From Dromiciops gliroides (lineage: Eukaryota > Chordata > Mammalia > Microbiotheria > Microbiotheriidae), in contig NC_057861.1 of the NCBI RefSeq assembly GCF_019393635.1, forward strand, positions 303,263,468 to 303,327,467: a stretch of DNA of 64,000 nt, written 5' to 3'. A program made the position numbers and the translations under genes. Shown in pieces: positions 45,100 to 55,705 of this stretch. Under the pieces are notes generated by a model that saw nothing but the letters and a program-made list of their open reading frames with translations, was not told the DNA's origin and made no database searches. The stretch's first letter is position 1. Every line of letters begins with the position of its first letter.

Positions 45100-45400
45100 C
45101 AGGGGAATATTTAAGGGTTGGTGTGAGAACATTCAGGACCACAGAATGTTAAACTTGGAAGAAGTCGTCTAGGCAAACTTTTTGTTTTAATATGAAATTC
45201 AGAATGTGCGTCCCATAGGGACAGCAAATAAGACCAAAATCAGTTCCCCAACGATTAGGGGAAAGGACATTAACAAACAATTCTTCAAAGAAGAAATTTA
45301 TGCTTTTAACAACCTTATGGGGGGGGGGGGAATGCTCCCAGTGAAGGAAGGAAGAGGAGAAGATAGAAGAAAAGCAGAAGGAAAAGGAAGAAGAAAAGGA
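45100..45400. other. Island edge and purine tract, no gene seen
   Basis: It holds a short MIR3-like piece near 45140 (CACAGAATGTTAAACTTGGA), a poly-G run of about 10 bases near 45320 and a GAAG/GGAA-rich tract to about 45420. The reading frames across the tract are low complexity. Confidence 0.5.
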
Positions 45401-45419
45401 GAAGGAGAAGGAAGAGGAT

Positions 45420-46060
45420 TTGGTATTGGGAGCTTGTAGCATGATAGGAGATGAGCTGTGATTTTGGAAAGCAACTTGGAATTTTCATCCAGAGATTCCA
45501 CTGCTAGGCATATATCCCATGGAGGTAATTGATAAAAAAGGAAAGCACCAAAATATATATAAGCATTACTTTTTTTGTGGAAGCAAATAACTGGATACAA
45601 TTAGAAGCCCATCAATTGGGGAATGATTAAACTAATTGTGTCACCTGAATGTAATGGAATAATAACTGAGGTGTAAAAAAATGACCAGTTCGATGAATAC
45701 AAAGAAGCATGGAAAGATTTATATGCACTGCTGCAGAGTGATATAAGCAGAGCCAAGAAAACAATATATGCAATAACTCAACATAAATTGTTGTTTTGTT
45801 AAAAAACCACAAAACTATCAGAACTGAATATTGCGAAATTACAAAGCTCAAGCATGGCTGTAAAGCAGAGATATTTGCAGTTGCCACCCACTACTTTGTT
45901 CCAGAGGTAGGAGTTCCACAAGTGTGAAACATTACGCAAATTTTCAGACTTTCTCAATGTATTGATCTGTTTTGCTGGGAGGTTTTTCTCTTCTATTCCC
46001 CCCCCACACACACACACACACACACTTTTTTTTCTTTAAAAATATTCTTTGTTTTATGAA
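45420..46060 (+). mobile_element. L1 3' region, divergent subfamily
   Basis: GAGATTCCACTGCTAGGCAT, CCATCAATTGGGGAATGATT and AAGCAGAGCCAAGAAAACAA are typical of plus-strand marsupial L1 3' UTR. The copy at 58745-59430 is of the same subtype. A (CA)n run lies near 46010. Confidence 0.82.
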
Positions 46061-46155
46061 ATGACTCTCTGGGAGGAGAAGAGTTATGGTGAAGAAGACT
46101 TAGCAATGTTAAAACAAAAGGTAGCAATACAAATTTACTTTTAAATAAGAAGTAA

Positions 46156-46462
46156 GCTGGGTGTAAGCCCACACTTGGAGTCCCTGCTACTGGCTGAGGC
46201 TTATGTATCACTTCAATTTGGTAATTCCCAGCGTCAGTAGATCTAAAACCCATCAGGTGTCTGAGCTAAGTTTAGCACCAATATGGGGCATACCCCCAGG
46301 AACAGAGAAGCTACCAGGATACCTAAGGAGGGGTGAACTGTCAAGGCTTAGAAACAGAGTAGGTTAAAGCTTCAGTGTCAATCAATAATGGGGTCAGACC
46401 CAGAAGTGACTGATGTACTTATAATATGGGTGAGATAGGGAGACCTACCCCCCCCCCAAAAA
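46156..46462 (+). pseudogene. 7SL (SRP) RNA retropseudogene, near full length
   Basis: The segment follows signal recognition particle RNA from end to end. The 5' Alu-type part reads GCTGGGTGTAAGCC, CCCTGCTACTGGCTGAGGC. The S domain reads AGGTGTCTGAGCTAAGTTT, CACCAATATGGGG, then ACCTAAGGAGGGGTGAAC, AGAAACAGAGTAGGTTAAA and ATCAATAATGGGGTC. The 3' end reads GAGATAGGGAGACCTACCCC. An A-run follows, and the flanks share AAGAA.TAA, consistent with L1-driven retrocopying. Many CpG-type changes show it is an old, non-functional copy. Unlike Alu it retains the S domain, so it is a copy of the RNA itself. Confidence 0.85.
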
Positions 46463-46465
46463 AAA

Positions 46466-46551
46466 GAATATAAGCTCCTAGAGGGCAAGGATTGTCTTCC
46501 TTACTTGTTTTTATGTCTCCAGCTCTCAGTACAGTGCCTAGAAGATGGTAT
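46466..46551 (+). repeat. L2 3' end, interrupted
   Basis: TAAGCTCCTAGAGGGCAAGG and CTCAGTACAGTGCCTAGAAG form an L2 terminus that stops abruptly at 46551. Its expected last bases (GGATGCACTTAAAAATGCTT) appear at about 47767-47790, after two LTR-type insertions. Confidence 0.75.
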
Positions 46552-47766
46552 TGTGAGAAAATAATTATTAATAATGGGTTTTGGGGGACACAAGAGACCC
46601 CCGCAACTCGAGGGCTTAGCTCTGGAGCCTTGCCTCATCTCTTTCAAGGCCAGCCCAGAGTCAGTAATGTTGGAAATCAGTAGACAATAGATATTAAAAC
46701 CACACTTACCTGAAAGCCTTTTCCCCTCCAAGGGTCTGTCCTCTGAACTCTGACCTCAGCATTTTAATATGGACCATCCTTACATCCGCTAAACCAATAG
46801 ATCTGAATGATGCTAGCCAATTATCTTGGAACAGTGTGTAAGGTCCACCTCTCCTCCGGTACACAGGAAGCTTGTTCTCTCTCACTTGGCCTGGGATGCT
46901 GAAGGAGGCAGGCACAAACACCCCACACACACACACACACACCCTCCCCCAACCCCCGCCTCCTCTCTATCTAGGTAATATAGGGTTTCTGAACTCTAAT
47001 TTGGAGCTATGTGCTCTTTCTTTACTAACATTTAATATGATTAATAAATGCTTAATGCCAAAAACTGGGGCAATAGCCTCTAATTTAAAAGTAGCAATAT
47101 ATTAGAAACCCCAGCTAAGTTCCCCAATAACTTAGATGTAAAGAATTAATTGTTATTTGAGGTTTTATGACCCCATCTTTTGGCTAGAATTTAAAAAACC
47201 CCAGCATGAGCACCGGCCTGGGGCTCAGGCGCAGCACCTCCAAAACCTGGCATGGTGCTCCACCCACTGACTAGCCATCGCCATGGGGCTGGCACCTCAC
47301 ATTATCACCATTCTCCCACACCTACATGGGCCTGGCAAAATTATAATGACTGGAAGCCCAGTGAGGGCAGTCATGTGACTGTCAGTCAGGGCTGCCAGCC
47401 AATTGGCTTGGGGCTGTGTGTGATCAGCCTGGGTCCTGCTGTGAAGAAGGAGGGAGGAGATTCGCCATTCTAGCTTGAAGCTGGAAGGTGACAGGACACT
47501 GTTCTCAGCTGATTCCTGGGCAGTGGTGTTATTCAGGTTGTATCATATCCCTTCCCCCATTTTATTTCCTTTCCCTTAATTATACTGATCTTGCTTGTGT
47601 TTTTAAGTTCATTCTTGTTAGTAAATCCTGTTCTGTTTTTTGAGGGAGGCTGTCGGTCTCCTTTCTTACCACAATATTGCGGCAAGCCGCATAGCTAACA
47701 CTCCCTAATTAAAAATTAGTCCTTACATAGAACAGGGACAGGCACCCCAATATTTCAGATGCCACA
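46552..47766 (+). mobile_element. LTR-like sequence inserted in L2, itself split by a solo LTR
   Basis: The outer element begins TGTGAGAAAATAATTATT and runs to 47136. It has AATAAATGCTTAATGCC as a likely poly(A) region. It resumes at about 47732 and ends near 47766 (GATGCCACA). The inner LTR occupies 47137-47727. The flanking duplication of the outer element is not clean, so its boundaries rest mainly on where L2 stops and resumes. A (CA)n run is at about 46922-46942. It is an old fossil with no internal retroviral genes. Confidence 0.5.
47137..47727 (+). mobile_element. Solo LTR with 4-base duplication
   Basis: It starts TGTAAAGAATTAATTG and ends AAAAATTAGTCCTTACA, whose complement TGTAAGGACTAATT mirrors the start. 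TAGA flanks it on both sides (47133-47136 and 47728-47731). GAGGGAGGCTGTCGGTCTCC near its 3' part has an R/U5 style. It is about 591 bases, of uncertain family, and a single LTR without internal sequence. Confidence 0.75.
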
Positions 47767-47861
47767 GGATGCACTTAAAAATGCTTTATCTAGCTAAATA
47801 AATTCTCTTTTATCACTTCTCTTTATTCATCATATTTCCCAACCTGATATTGACCAAGCAA

Positions 47862-47990
47862 GGCTTCATGATATAATGGATAGAGAGCTGACCTGGGAAT
47901 GAAGAACTGAGTTCAATTTTGCAATGCTGCTACATATATGACTGTGTGACCCTGTGCAAATTATTTCATCTCTAGTCAGCTCTCCAAGGG
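47862..47990 (+). repeat. tRNA-SINE/MIR fragment
   Basis: ATGGATAGAGAGCTGACCTG, then GACTGTGTGACCCTGTGCAA. A diverged SINE body. The stretch 48000-48500 is unassigned. Confidence 0.7.
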
Positions 47991-48499
47991 AAACCTGCAT
48001 TAGTAGAGTTTCCTTTTCCAATGAAATCCCCATCCCTTTCACTCTATTGACCAACCAACATTTCTTCTTTCTTTATGTCTTCCATATTTACCTGTCCTTC
48101 ACAGCTACAACCTTTAACCAGATCTTTGTCATCCCTCACTTAGGTTAATACAGGCCGAACTTCACCAAACACCCCATCTCCAGACTTTTGTCCCTTTGTA
48201 TTGCTACTGCCAAAGTGTCATCTGGGCCTGTTGCTTTGGCCAACCTAATTATGAAGGCAGCTGGAATATGGTGGAAAGAAAGCTGAGCAGAATGAAGAAG
48301 ACACAAACCAGAGAGAAGACGGTGCTGCTTAATTCTTGTTAGCTTATGTTTTCTTTGCCAAGAAAGAGAACCAAAAAGGACAAAACAGAAATGTCTGTTA
48401 GGAAATTGATATCCAAGATAAGTACAGATGGAGTAAGGGTCATCAACTTTGAGATTTGGGGAAAGCTGGGCAGCTTCACAGAAACTCATCTGAAAAAGA

Positions 48500-49015
48500 T
48501 TTAGGAATTCTAGTAGACTACAAACTTAATGAAATTCAACAATATGATGAGAAAGCCAAATAAGTTAACTTGCTCTACACCTACGTTAATAGAAACATTG
48601 GTCCTTTTCAAGAATGAAGGATAAGGGGGCAGCTAGGTGGCACAGTGGATAAAGCACCAGCCCTGGATTCAGGAGGACCTGAGTTCAAATCTGGCCTCAG
48701 ACACTTGACACTTACTAGCTGTGTGACCCTGGGCAAGTCACTTAACCCTCATTGTCCTGCCAAAAAAAAAAAAAAGAATGAAGGATGAACAACAGCAGAA
48801 GCATAGCATGCAAGATTGTAGAGGTGGTAGTCCTATAGTACATTGCCATGATCAGACTACATAGAGTATTATATTTATTTTGGGGCACCACATTTTAGGA
48901 AAGTTGCTAATAAACTGGAGAATATGCAGAGGAAGGCAACCAAGATGGTATGGGGTTGAAATGAAATGAAGGTAGTATAAAATATGTAGTATGGGCATAC
49001 AGCTTCCATCTAAAA
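48500..49015 (+). repeat. L3/CR1 fragment split by a SINE
   Basis: TAGTAGACTACAAACTTAAT, GATCAGACTACATAGAGTAT, TTTTGGGGCACCACATTTTA and GGAAGGCAACCAAGATGGTA match the conserved L3/CR1 3' region. Confidence 0.82.
48623..48773 (+). repeat. Marsupial SINE with 13-base duplication
   Basis: Body AGGGGGCAGCTAGGTGGCAC. AAGAATGAAGGAT flanks it at 48610-48622 and 48774-48786. Confidence 0.95.
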
Positions 49016-49017
49016 GA

Positions 49018-49198
49018 AGTGTTCTTAATATTTTTTGTGTGTCATGGACCATTTGGCAGACTAGTTGTGGGCCACTACTCAGAATATTTAAATGCATAAA
49101 AGAAAATAATACATAGGATTACAAAGATAAATATATTTAAAACAATAACCAAAATAATTTAAAAACCAGATTCACAGATCATCCCTTTTCTAAAGTGT
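49018..49198 (+). mobile_element. hAT-like non-autonomous DNA transposon
   Basis: GTGTTCTTAATATTTTTTGT, GTCATGGACCATTTGGCAGA, AAATAATACATAGGATTAC and TTCACAGATCATCCC. Same family as 34323-34502, opposite orientation. Confidence 0.55.
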
Positions 49199-49684
49199 TG
49201 ATTGAAATTGGAGAACTAGTATAATGGGAATTATATTGAATTGGTGCTTTTGCAGGGTTGGATTTTTGCTGCTGGGATTCAAAGGGGGTCTACAGAATTA
49301 TCAGATAAGACAGTCAATGCTGAAAACTCTAGGTTCTTGTAGTTGGTATATTTAAAGGTAAATATGTAGCTTGTCTAGAAACTCCCAAGGGAGCACAGAA
49401 TGGGAGTCAGGGACAACCAGAGAAGGGTACTAATACTCTAAAGTAGCATTTCTCCCCACCCCAAACTGGAGCCATAACTTACATTTCCAAACTAAAGTTA
49501 CCCCTTCCTGCCCCAATTTAGGCCCCACTGAGACTGTGACTAACACCTCCAAGCAGGATTAGGAAAAGTATATAGAAAAGATATATACAACTAGGGAAGA
49601 AACCAAGAAGACCAGGGGCACAGTTTTATTTAAGCTCTGGCAGGTGAATGTTCAGTAAACATTAATTAAGTACCTACTGTGTAC

Positions 49685-49928
49685 CAAGGACAGCTAGGTG
49701 GCACAGTGGAACTGGAGTCAGGAAAACCTGAGTCCAAATCTGACCCCAGATACTTACTAGTTGTGTGACCCTGGGAAAGTCATAACCCCATTTGTCCCAA
49801 TTCCTCATCTGTTCCTCATCTATAAAGTGAGCTGGAGAAGGAAATAGCAAACCACTCTAGTATCTTTGCCAAGAAAAACTACAAACAGGGTCATGAAGAG
49901 TCAGACTCAACTGAAACAACTAAATAAC
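49685..49928 (+). repeat. RTE-tailed marsupial SINE
   Basis: GGACAGCTAGGTGGCACAG to AACCACTCTAGTATCTTTGC and a tail AACAACTAAATAAC. It splits an L2 terminus; GTACCAA at the left and GTGCCAA at the right are the probable duplication. Confidence 0.9.
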
Positions 49929-50356
49929 ATGTGCCAAGCACTGTGTTAAGGGCTGGGAATGTAAAGAAAGGTAAAAGGTGGCCCCTGATCTCAAGCTGCT
50001 CACAGTCTAATGGGGGAGACAACATTCAAATAGCTATATACGAACAAAGCTATGTTCAAGATAAATTTGAGGGAATGATAGAGGGAAGGCACTAGAGTCA
50101 AAGAGGAAATGGAAAGACTCTGTAGAAGGTACAATTTTAGCTAGGACTTGAAGGAATCGAGGGGGCAAAGAGGAGAGGGGGGCGAGCATTCCAGGCACAG
50201 GAAAGACCTCAAGAAAATGCCCGGTCAGGAAATGAAATGTCTTGTTCAAGGAATCGCAAGGAAGTCACTGTCACTGAATCACAAAGTACTTGATGGGGGA
50301 GAGAGACTAAGATGTGAGGATACTAGAGAAAAGGGCAGCTTAGGAACACCAAAGGA

Positions 50357-50520
50357 GGGGCAGCTAGGTGGTGCAGTGGATAAAGCACCGGCCCTAGATT
50401 CAGGAGGACCTGAGTTCAAATCCAGCCTCAGACACTTGACACTTACCAGCTGTGTGACCCTGGGCAAGTCACTTAACCCTCATTGCCCTGCACAAATAAA
50501 ACAAACAACAACAACAAAAA
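50357..50520 (+). repeat. Marsupial SINE with duplication
   Basis: GGGGCAGCTAGGTGGTGCAG with a tail rich in AAC. AGGAACACCAAAGGA (50342-50356) and AGGAATGCCAAAGGA (50521-50535) flank it. Confidence 0.93.
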
Positions 50521-50799
50521 AGGAATGCCAAAGGATTTTAGGTTTGCTTCTAGAGGTGATAGGGAACTGCTGGAGAAGATCATTTTGACAGCTGAATGGA
50601 AGATAGAACGACATGGAAAGAGACTTGTGGCAGGAAGAGACCAACCAGCAGGCTATTGTAATTGTCCAGGTGAGAGAAGATGAGGACCTACACCAGAGAA
50701 ATAGCAGTGTCACAAGAAAGAAGGATGGATGGATGGGAGAGGTGTTACTAAAGTAAAAGTGACAAACTTTGGCAAAAGAATGGACATGGGATGTGAGAG

Positions 50800-51690
50800 A
50801 GTGAGGAGTTGAGGATGACACCTGGCTTGTGAGCCTGGGTAACTGTCCTATGGTCTTTCAAAAAAGCTGCTCTCAGAACTTGCCACACTGTTACACCATC
50901 TCTCATTGAGACTCTTGGTTCCACCTTTACTTTTTACATCAGGGCAGCTCAGATGTTTTATAAAGAGAGGTGAAAAGAAAAGAAAAGAGATCAGTGGCTT
51001 CCTGCTCTTGAGAATATGATTGATTTCTTACCCCTGTGGTAACAGGCAGAGAGGATCCACACAGCTACTAAACTGAAAACGTCTAGCTTGGAAGGGTCTG
51101 AGCATAGCAGGTTCCAGAGAGACAGGGACTACCAGAAGAGGACAAAGTGAAAAGAGGGGCCATGACTAGGCTGCAGATGGCCTGCTGCATGAAGAAAGGC
51201 TAGGTCCCCAAAAGCAGAGGCTTTCAGGACTACAGCAGGCAGTATGGGAGCTGGCAGAAATCAAACATTAGAGAAATCTGCCAAGTCAGGCCCTCACAAA
51301 GTTTTAAATAAAATGTGAAATGCCAGTGTTTTGGGAAGGTGACTGTAAGAAAGTCTAGTCTGCAGACATTATTCTGTTCCTATTGAATAGAGGGGACATC
51401 CTCTTCCTAATTCTGCATCTACTTCTCAGGTGGCATTTCTGTGAATTCCTTTCTCTCTAAAGGTCACCTTTTATATTACTTTTAATCTAATTTCACTTGG
51501 ATTAATCCTTAGGAGAAGAGGGTTTAAGGTGTATATAAATACAAAGTCCAATCTGCCCTGGGATTACCATTCTGTAAGGAAGGATTTTGGTTTGGGCAAT
51601 CTCCTCTCACTATTTTAAACTTTCAGTGACTTCTTGCGCTTCACAAAATACCCTTACCTTTATCTATATCCCTTGTCAGTTCTCTATACT
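50800..51690. other. No recognised feature
   Basis: I recognise no gene or repeat in this stretch beyond a short GAAAA-rich run near 50975-50990. Confidence 0.4.
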
Positions 51691-51691
51691 T

Positions 51692-51838
51692 TTTGTGTGT
51701 GTGTGAGGCAATTCGGGTTAAGTGACTTGCCCAGGGTCACACAGCTAGTAAGTGTCAAGTGTCGAAGACCGGATTTGAACTCAGGTCCTCCTGAATCCAG
51801 GGCCAATGCCTTATCCACTGAGCCACCTAGCTGCCCCT
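51692..51838 (-). repeat. Marsupial SINE with short duplication
   Basis: A reverse SINE with CACCTAGCTGCCCC at the right and a TG-rich rather than T-rich tail. TCTATACTT occurs on both sides (51683-51691 and about 51840-51848). Confidence 0.9.
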
Positions 51839-52120
51839 TTCTATACTTCTTTTAGGCAAACTTGTATAGCCCGTTCGATGTTTGTCATGCAATAAGCAGA
51901 CAGGAAAATCCAGAATTACAGGTGCAAAGGCTGGGCCTCCATTGTTCATCTCTTCCACTTTATAGTTTCTGTGGCAATCCTATAATCTGATCATCTTGCT
52001 CTCACTTGTGACTGTTCTTATTCTATGACACACCAAATGCTTGTGATCTCTGCCCCATCTTCTTCACCTGGTGACCAACCTAACTTGCTTCCATTATTCA
52101 AAGAGATATTTATGCTTCTT

Positions 52121-52279
52121 TTTTCTTTGATTTCTTTATTTTTGGTGACGCAATTGGGGTTAAGTGACTTGTCCAGGGTCACACAACTAGTAAGTGTCAA
52201 GTGTCTGAGGCCGCATTTGAACTCAGGTCCTCATGACTCTAGGACCAGTGCTTTATCCACTGCACCACCTAGCTGCCCC
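52121..52279 (-). repeat. Marsupial SINE with 12-base duplication
   Basis: Reverse SINE. TTTATGCTTCTT flanks it at 52109-52120 and 52280-52291. Confidence 0.94.
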
Positions 52280-52384
52280 TTTATGCTTCTTCTTGACCAT
52301 AGTGATGAGACAGCAGTCACTTTGTGATGCCATTATAATTTTATGTTGCTTATAGCATGTCCACTGTCTCCCAGGCAGCTATAA

Positions 52385-52640
52385 CATAGGAGAAATCTAT
52401 ATTTGAAAAGACCTGAGTTTGGCTCCCAGCTCTGCCTATTACTAGCTGTAATATATGTAACATGTAATGATGTAATATGTAATAAATGACTTTGGACAAG
52501 TCATTTAATCTCTGCAAGTCCCAGTATCTTCCTCTATAAACTGGAGATAAATCTTGTCCTGCTTTCCTCACAGGGGCTCTTGTGAAGATCAGATAAGAAA
52601 AAGTAAATGACTTTGTAAACTGTGGAGTGCTATAAAATAC
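52385..52640 (+). repeat. MIR SINE with small insertion
   Basis: CAGCTCTGCCTATTACTAGC, then a TAATATGTAA-type repeat insertion, then TGGACAAGTCATTTAATCTC and a MIR 3' end with GCTATAAAATACTCGCTATT. Confidence 0.8.
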
Positions 52641-52766
52641 TCGCTATTAGCGTGTTTGGGGGGGGTTAAATTTGTTTTTGCTGTTTATTTTTATGGCACC
52701 CTCATTTCTGGGTATATCCCTTCCTCTTCCCTTACCCAGTGAACCATCCATTGTAATAGAGATTTT

Positions 52767-52954
52767 GTTGTTGTTGGTTTTTTGTTGTTATTGTTTTTGT
52801 TTTGTTTTGTGAGGCAATTGGGATTGACTTTCCCAGGGTCACACAGCTAGTAAGTGTCAAGCATCTGAGGCCAGATTTGAACTCAGGTACTCCTGAATCC
52901 AAGGCAGGTGTTCTATCCACTGTGCCACTGTACTAGAGATTTTAGCTGCCCCTA
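52767..52954 (-). repeat. Marsupial SINE with rearranged 5' end
   Basis: TAATAGAGATTTT flanks it exactly (52754-52766 and 52955-52967). Inside, an extra near copy TACTAGAGATTTTA (52931-52944) separates GTGCCACTG from AGCTGCCCC, so the SINE head is split by a copy of the flank. Confidence 0.88.
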
Positions 52955-53013
52955 TAATAGAGATTTTAAAAGAGAGGGGAAAAAAGCAGTTCAACAAAAC
53001 CAACCAGACATCA

Positions 53014-53232
53014 CTCACTTCCAGACACAGAAGTGATGGACTGAGTGCAGATTTAGACCTTTTTTAAAAATTTCTTCTTGGACATGACTAATATAGGAAT
53101 TTGTTTTGCTTGACTACACATGTTTGTAATGGATTTTGTTTTTCTTTCTTTCCCAAGAAAGGGAGGGGGAGGATATAAGAGAGAATTTGGAACTGAAAAT
53201 AGAATGAAATTGAATTAAAAAAAAAAAAACAA
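53014..53232 (+). mobile_element. Truncated L1 3' end inserted in an L1
   Basis: GACATGACTAATATAGGAAT and TTTGCTTGACTACACATG lead to a 12-base A-tail. AGACATCA flanks it at 53006-53013 and 53233-53240. Confidence 0.8.
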
Positions 53233-53369
53233 GACATCAACTGTGTCTGTCAGTACGTGCAATATTCCATACCTATAGTCTCCCTCACCTCCATAATATA
53301 GAAAGAGGTATCTATTATTTTTAATGTCTTGACCATCCTAAGAGTTTAAGTTTAGTCACTTATTTTCTC

Positions 53370-53880
53370 TTTACCTCAGTTCCCTCATATGTGAAGTTAA
53401 GGGTTTAGCTTGGAGAATCTCCACATTTCCCAACAACTCTAAAATTCTGTGATCTTTTCATATGACTGAGAGAATAAATTTGTAACAAGCAATCCCTTCT
53501 ACATCTGCTTTTTGGCAAGCGCCTGGGTTAGTAGGGACTGTCTCCGAAGAAAACAATTCATCTTTGTCTTCTCAGTTTCCTGTTAGCCTCCTCTAGCACC
53601 ATCACCCCCTGTTTTCTACACTACAGGATATCATCCGTTGCCACTATCACAATGATCAGGACACCCTTCCTAGAGATTTGATAGGGAAATACATACATGT
53701 AGGAAAGATAACAGAACCTTAGAATGTTGGTGCTGGAACATCATCTACTTGGAAATGATCTAGTCTAACTATTCATTTTATGGGTGAACAAACTAAGCAA
53801 AAAGGATCATACTTGACAGACCTGGGACCAGGTCTGCTAATCCTCAGCCTATATGGTCTTTCAGCTGTACCACACTGGCT
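53370..53880. repeat. Two MIR3-like fragments
   Basis: The first, plus strand at 53370-53460, has TTACCTCAGTTCCCTCATAT and AAAATTCTGTGATCTT. The second, minus strand at 53705-53880, has AGAACCTTAGAATGTTGGTG and ACAAACTAAGCAAAAAGG. The stretch between them is unassigned. Confidence 0.6.
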
Positions 53881-53983
53881 TGTTGACACCTAGGCTTTCA
53901 GGAAAAATACTATCTCCTGCACAGAATTGGACTTTGCTGATGGGCAGCAAACTAAAGAACCCTTCAGTAGGCTATGGCCTTTT

Positions 53984-54145
53984 GTTTGTTTGTTTGTTTG
54001 TTTTTTTTAGTGAGGCAATTGAGGTTAAGTGACTTGCCCATGGTCACACAGCTAGTTAAGTGTCAAGTGTCTGAGGCCGGATTTGAACTCAGGTCCTCCT
54101 GACTCCAGGGCCGGTGCTCTATCCACTGCGCCATCTAGCTGCCCC
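53984..54145 (-). repeat. Marsupial SINE with 15-base duplication
   Basis: Reverse SINE with a (GTTT)n tail at the left. AGGCTATGGCCTTTT flanks it exactly at 53969-53983 and 54146-54160. Confidence 0.96.
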
Positions 54146-54479
54146 AGGCTATGGCCTTTTTAATACCATTTTTGGAACATGTATGACACTAATAGCTGGC
54201 AGTTTCCCCTCCACCCCACTGGGTCCCAGCTCTCTCACTATCTTCAGAGTGGCCCTAAGACTCATATATTACTGGCTGGGACTTGAAAGGAAAGTAATAT
54301 GATGGTAACAGCAACAAGAGTAACACCTTACATTGATAAAATATTTTATAGTGTACAAAGTAGTTTCACCTAAGTTGTCATTCACATTAATGGAGCAGTG
54401 GACAGTGTGTCACCATGAAGTCTAAAAGGCCTCCCTGTTGGCCCTTTATAAAAAAACATTCTTTTTGTAGTTGTTGTTA

Positions 54480-55705
54480 TTCTGAGTTTGATAGATGCTA
54501 GCAAACATAAACATCTCTATACACAAAAAGACAGACTGAAAGATTGTCCATGAAACCACAAATATAAATTATATACAACTTGTCTTTTTAAAAAGTGTGT
54601 CATTTATCCAATAGATAAGTGGTAGGAACAAAGAATTCTCCAAAGACTTACAAACTATTCACAACCATATGGAAAAATGCTCTAAATCACTAATAATAAG
54701 AGAAATTTGCATTAAAAACCAGGAAATTTTACCTCAGATGCAAGAAATTAGTAAAAATGACAACAGATGGGAATAATCAATATTGGAAGAGTGGTAGAAA
54801 GATAGGTACGCTAATGCATGGTTGGTGGAGCTATCAATCGGCACAACTATTTTGAAAAGCAATTTAAGAGGTGGAACAAATATGTCAGACTGTTAGGAAG
54901 CAGTATGGTGAGCTACCCTCCACAAACTCCTCCAAACAGATCGAGAAAATGTACCAGACCAAATTCTGATGGAGAAATCCAGAAATGTCACGGTGAGTCA
55001 TTTGCCCAGCCCAGTATCAGGAAACAGATGAAAACATTAATCTCAGTCTAGAGGAGATCCCACTATTCTGTCATTCTGACCCAACAAAGCTTTCCAACTG
55101 ACTGATGGGATAGAGTCCAACAGCATCTACTTTTGCTCAGACTTAAAGCCAGGTCAGGAACTTGCAGAGCTCAGATGAGGCAGGTAGCAATGATTTTGGC
55201 CTGGACTGTCTAGACTACTTTGGGAGCATTGAAAGTTTACAGTTCCCCAGCCTTCCCCTGAGGTCCTGAAATAACATGATAGTCAATATCCCAAGAAAAT
55301 AATTACATGAGTAGCCTGCCCTTCCTTCCAGAAGTGTGGCAGAGCACAGACCCAACATTAAGTCTGAAGATAGGAAGTAAGCTGGAAAAATAGCAAACAA
55401 AAAAAAAAAAAGCCTACCATAATGAGCTATTGTGGTGACAGGGATGTTCAAGAAACAAATGCAGATATTATCCACTTCCAAAGAAAGAACTGATATTGAT
55501 TGAACATAGACTGAAGTATGCTATTTTTCTTTTTTCCTTTTTTCTTTTATTCAAGTTTTCTTATATGAAATGACTAATATGGTAATATACATAATTGCAC
55601 ATGTATAAACTCTATCTTATTGCTTACTACCTCAGCGACAGTGGAGGGAAGGGGTAGAAGGAGGGATAGAATTTGAAACTCAAAACATTAAAAGTATTAT
55701 CAATA
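54480..55705 (+). mobile_element. L1 fragments: ORF2 end, 5' UTR-like piece, 3' end
   Basis: 54480-54886 has L1 ORF2-end text (ATGGAAAAATGCTCTAAATC, TGCATGGTTGGTGGAGCTAT). 54887-55440 resembles an L1 5' region (CCTCCACAAACTCCTCCAAA, GAGTCATTTGCCCAGCCCAG). 55441-55705 is an L1 3' end (TTATCCACTTCCAAAGAAAG, AATATGGTAATATACATAAT). The order is not that of a simple L1, so several insertions or a rearrangement are involved. Confidence 0.6.

Larger units (their letters stand above)
49648..50790 (-). repeat. L2 LINE fragment split by two SINEs
   Basis: Reverse L2 runs from TAATTAAGTACCTACTGTG through GTTAAGGGCTGGGAATG, GAGGCTAGGACTTGAAGG-like text and GGCTATTGTAATTGTCCAGG. An RTE-tailed SINE (49685-49928) and a short SINE (50357-50520) interrupt it. 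The middle wording is approximate. Confidence 0.82.
52680..53330 (-). mobile_element. L1 3' end, minus strand, with two insertions
   Basis: Reverse L1 text (TACCCAGTGAACCATCCA, AAAGCAGTTCAACAAAACC, then GTGCAATATTCCATACC) is cut by a SINE (52767-52954) and by a plus-strand L1 end (53014-53232). Confidence 0.75.

Noticed and set aside
45206-45439. Plus-strand frame ending in Gly/Arg/Glu-rich sequence
   Set aside because: It is driven by a poly-G run and a GAAG-type purine tract.
51634-52327. Recurring peptide with [20 protein letters not shown] across many frames
   Set aside because: It is the antisense translation of the marsupial SINE, repeated wherever that SINE lies on the minus strand. 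It is not a protein family.
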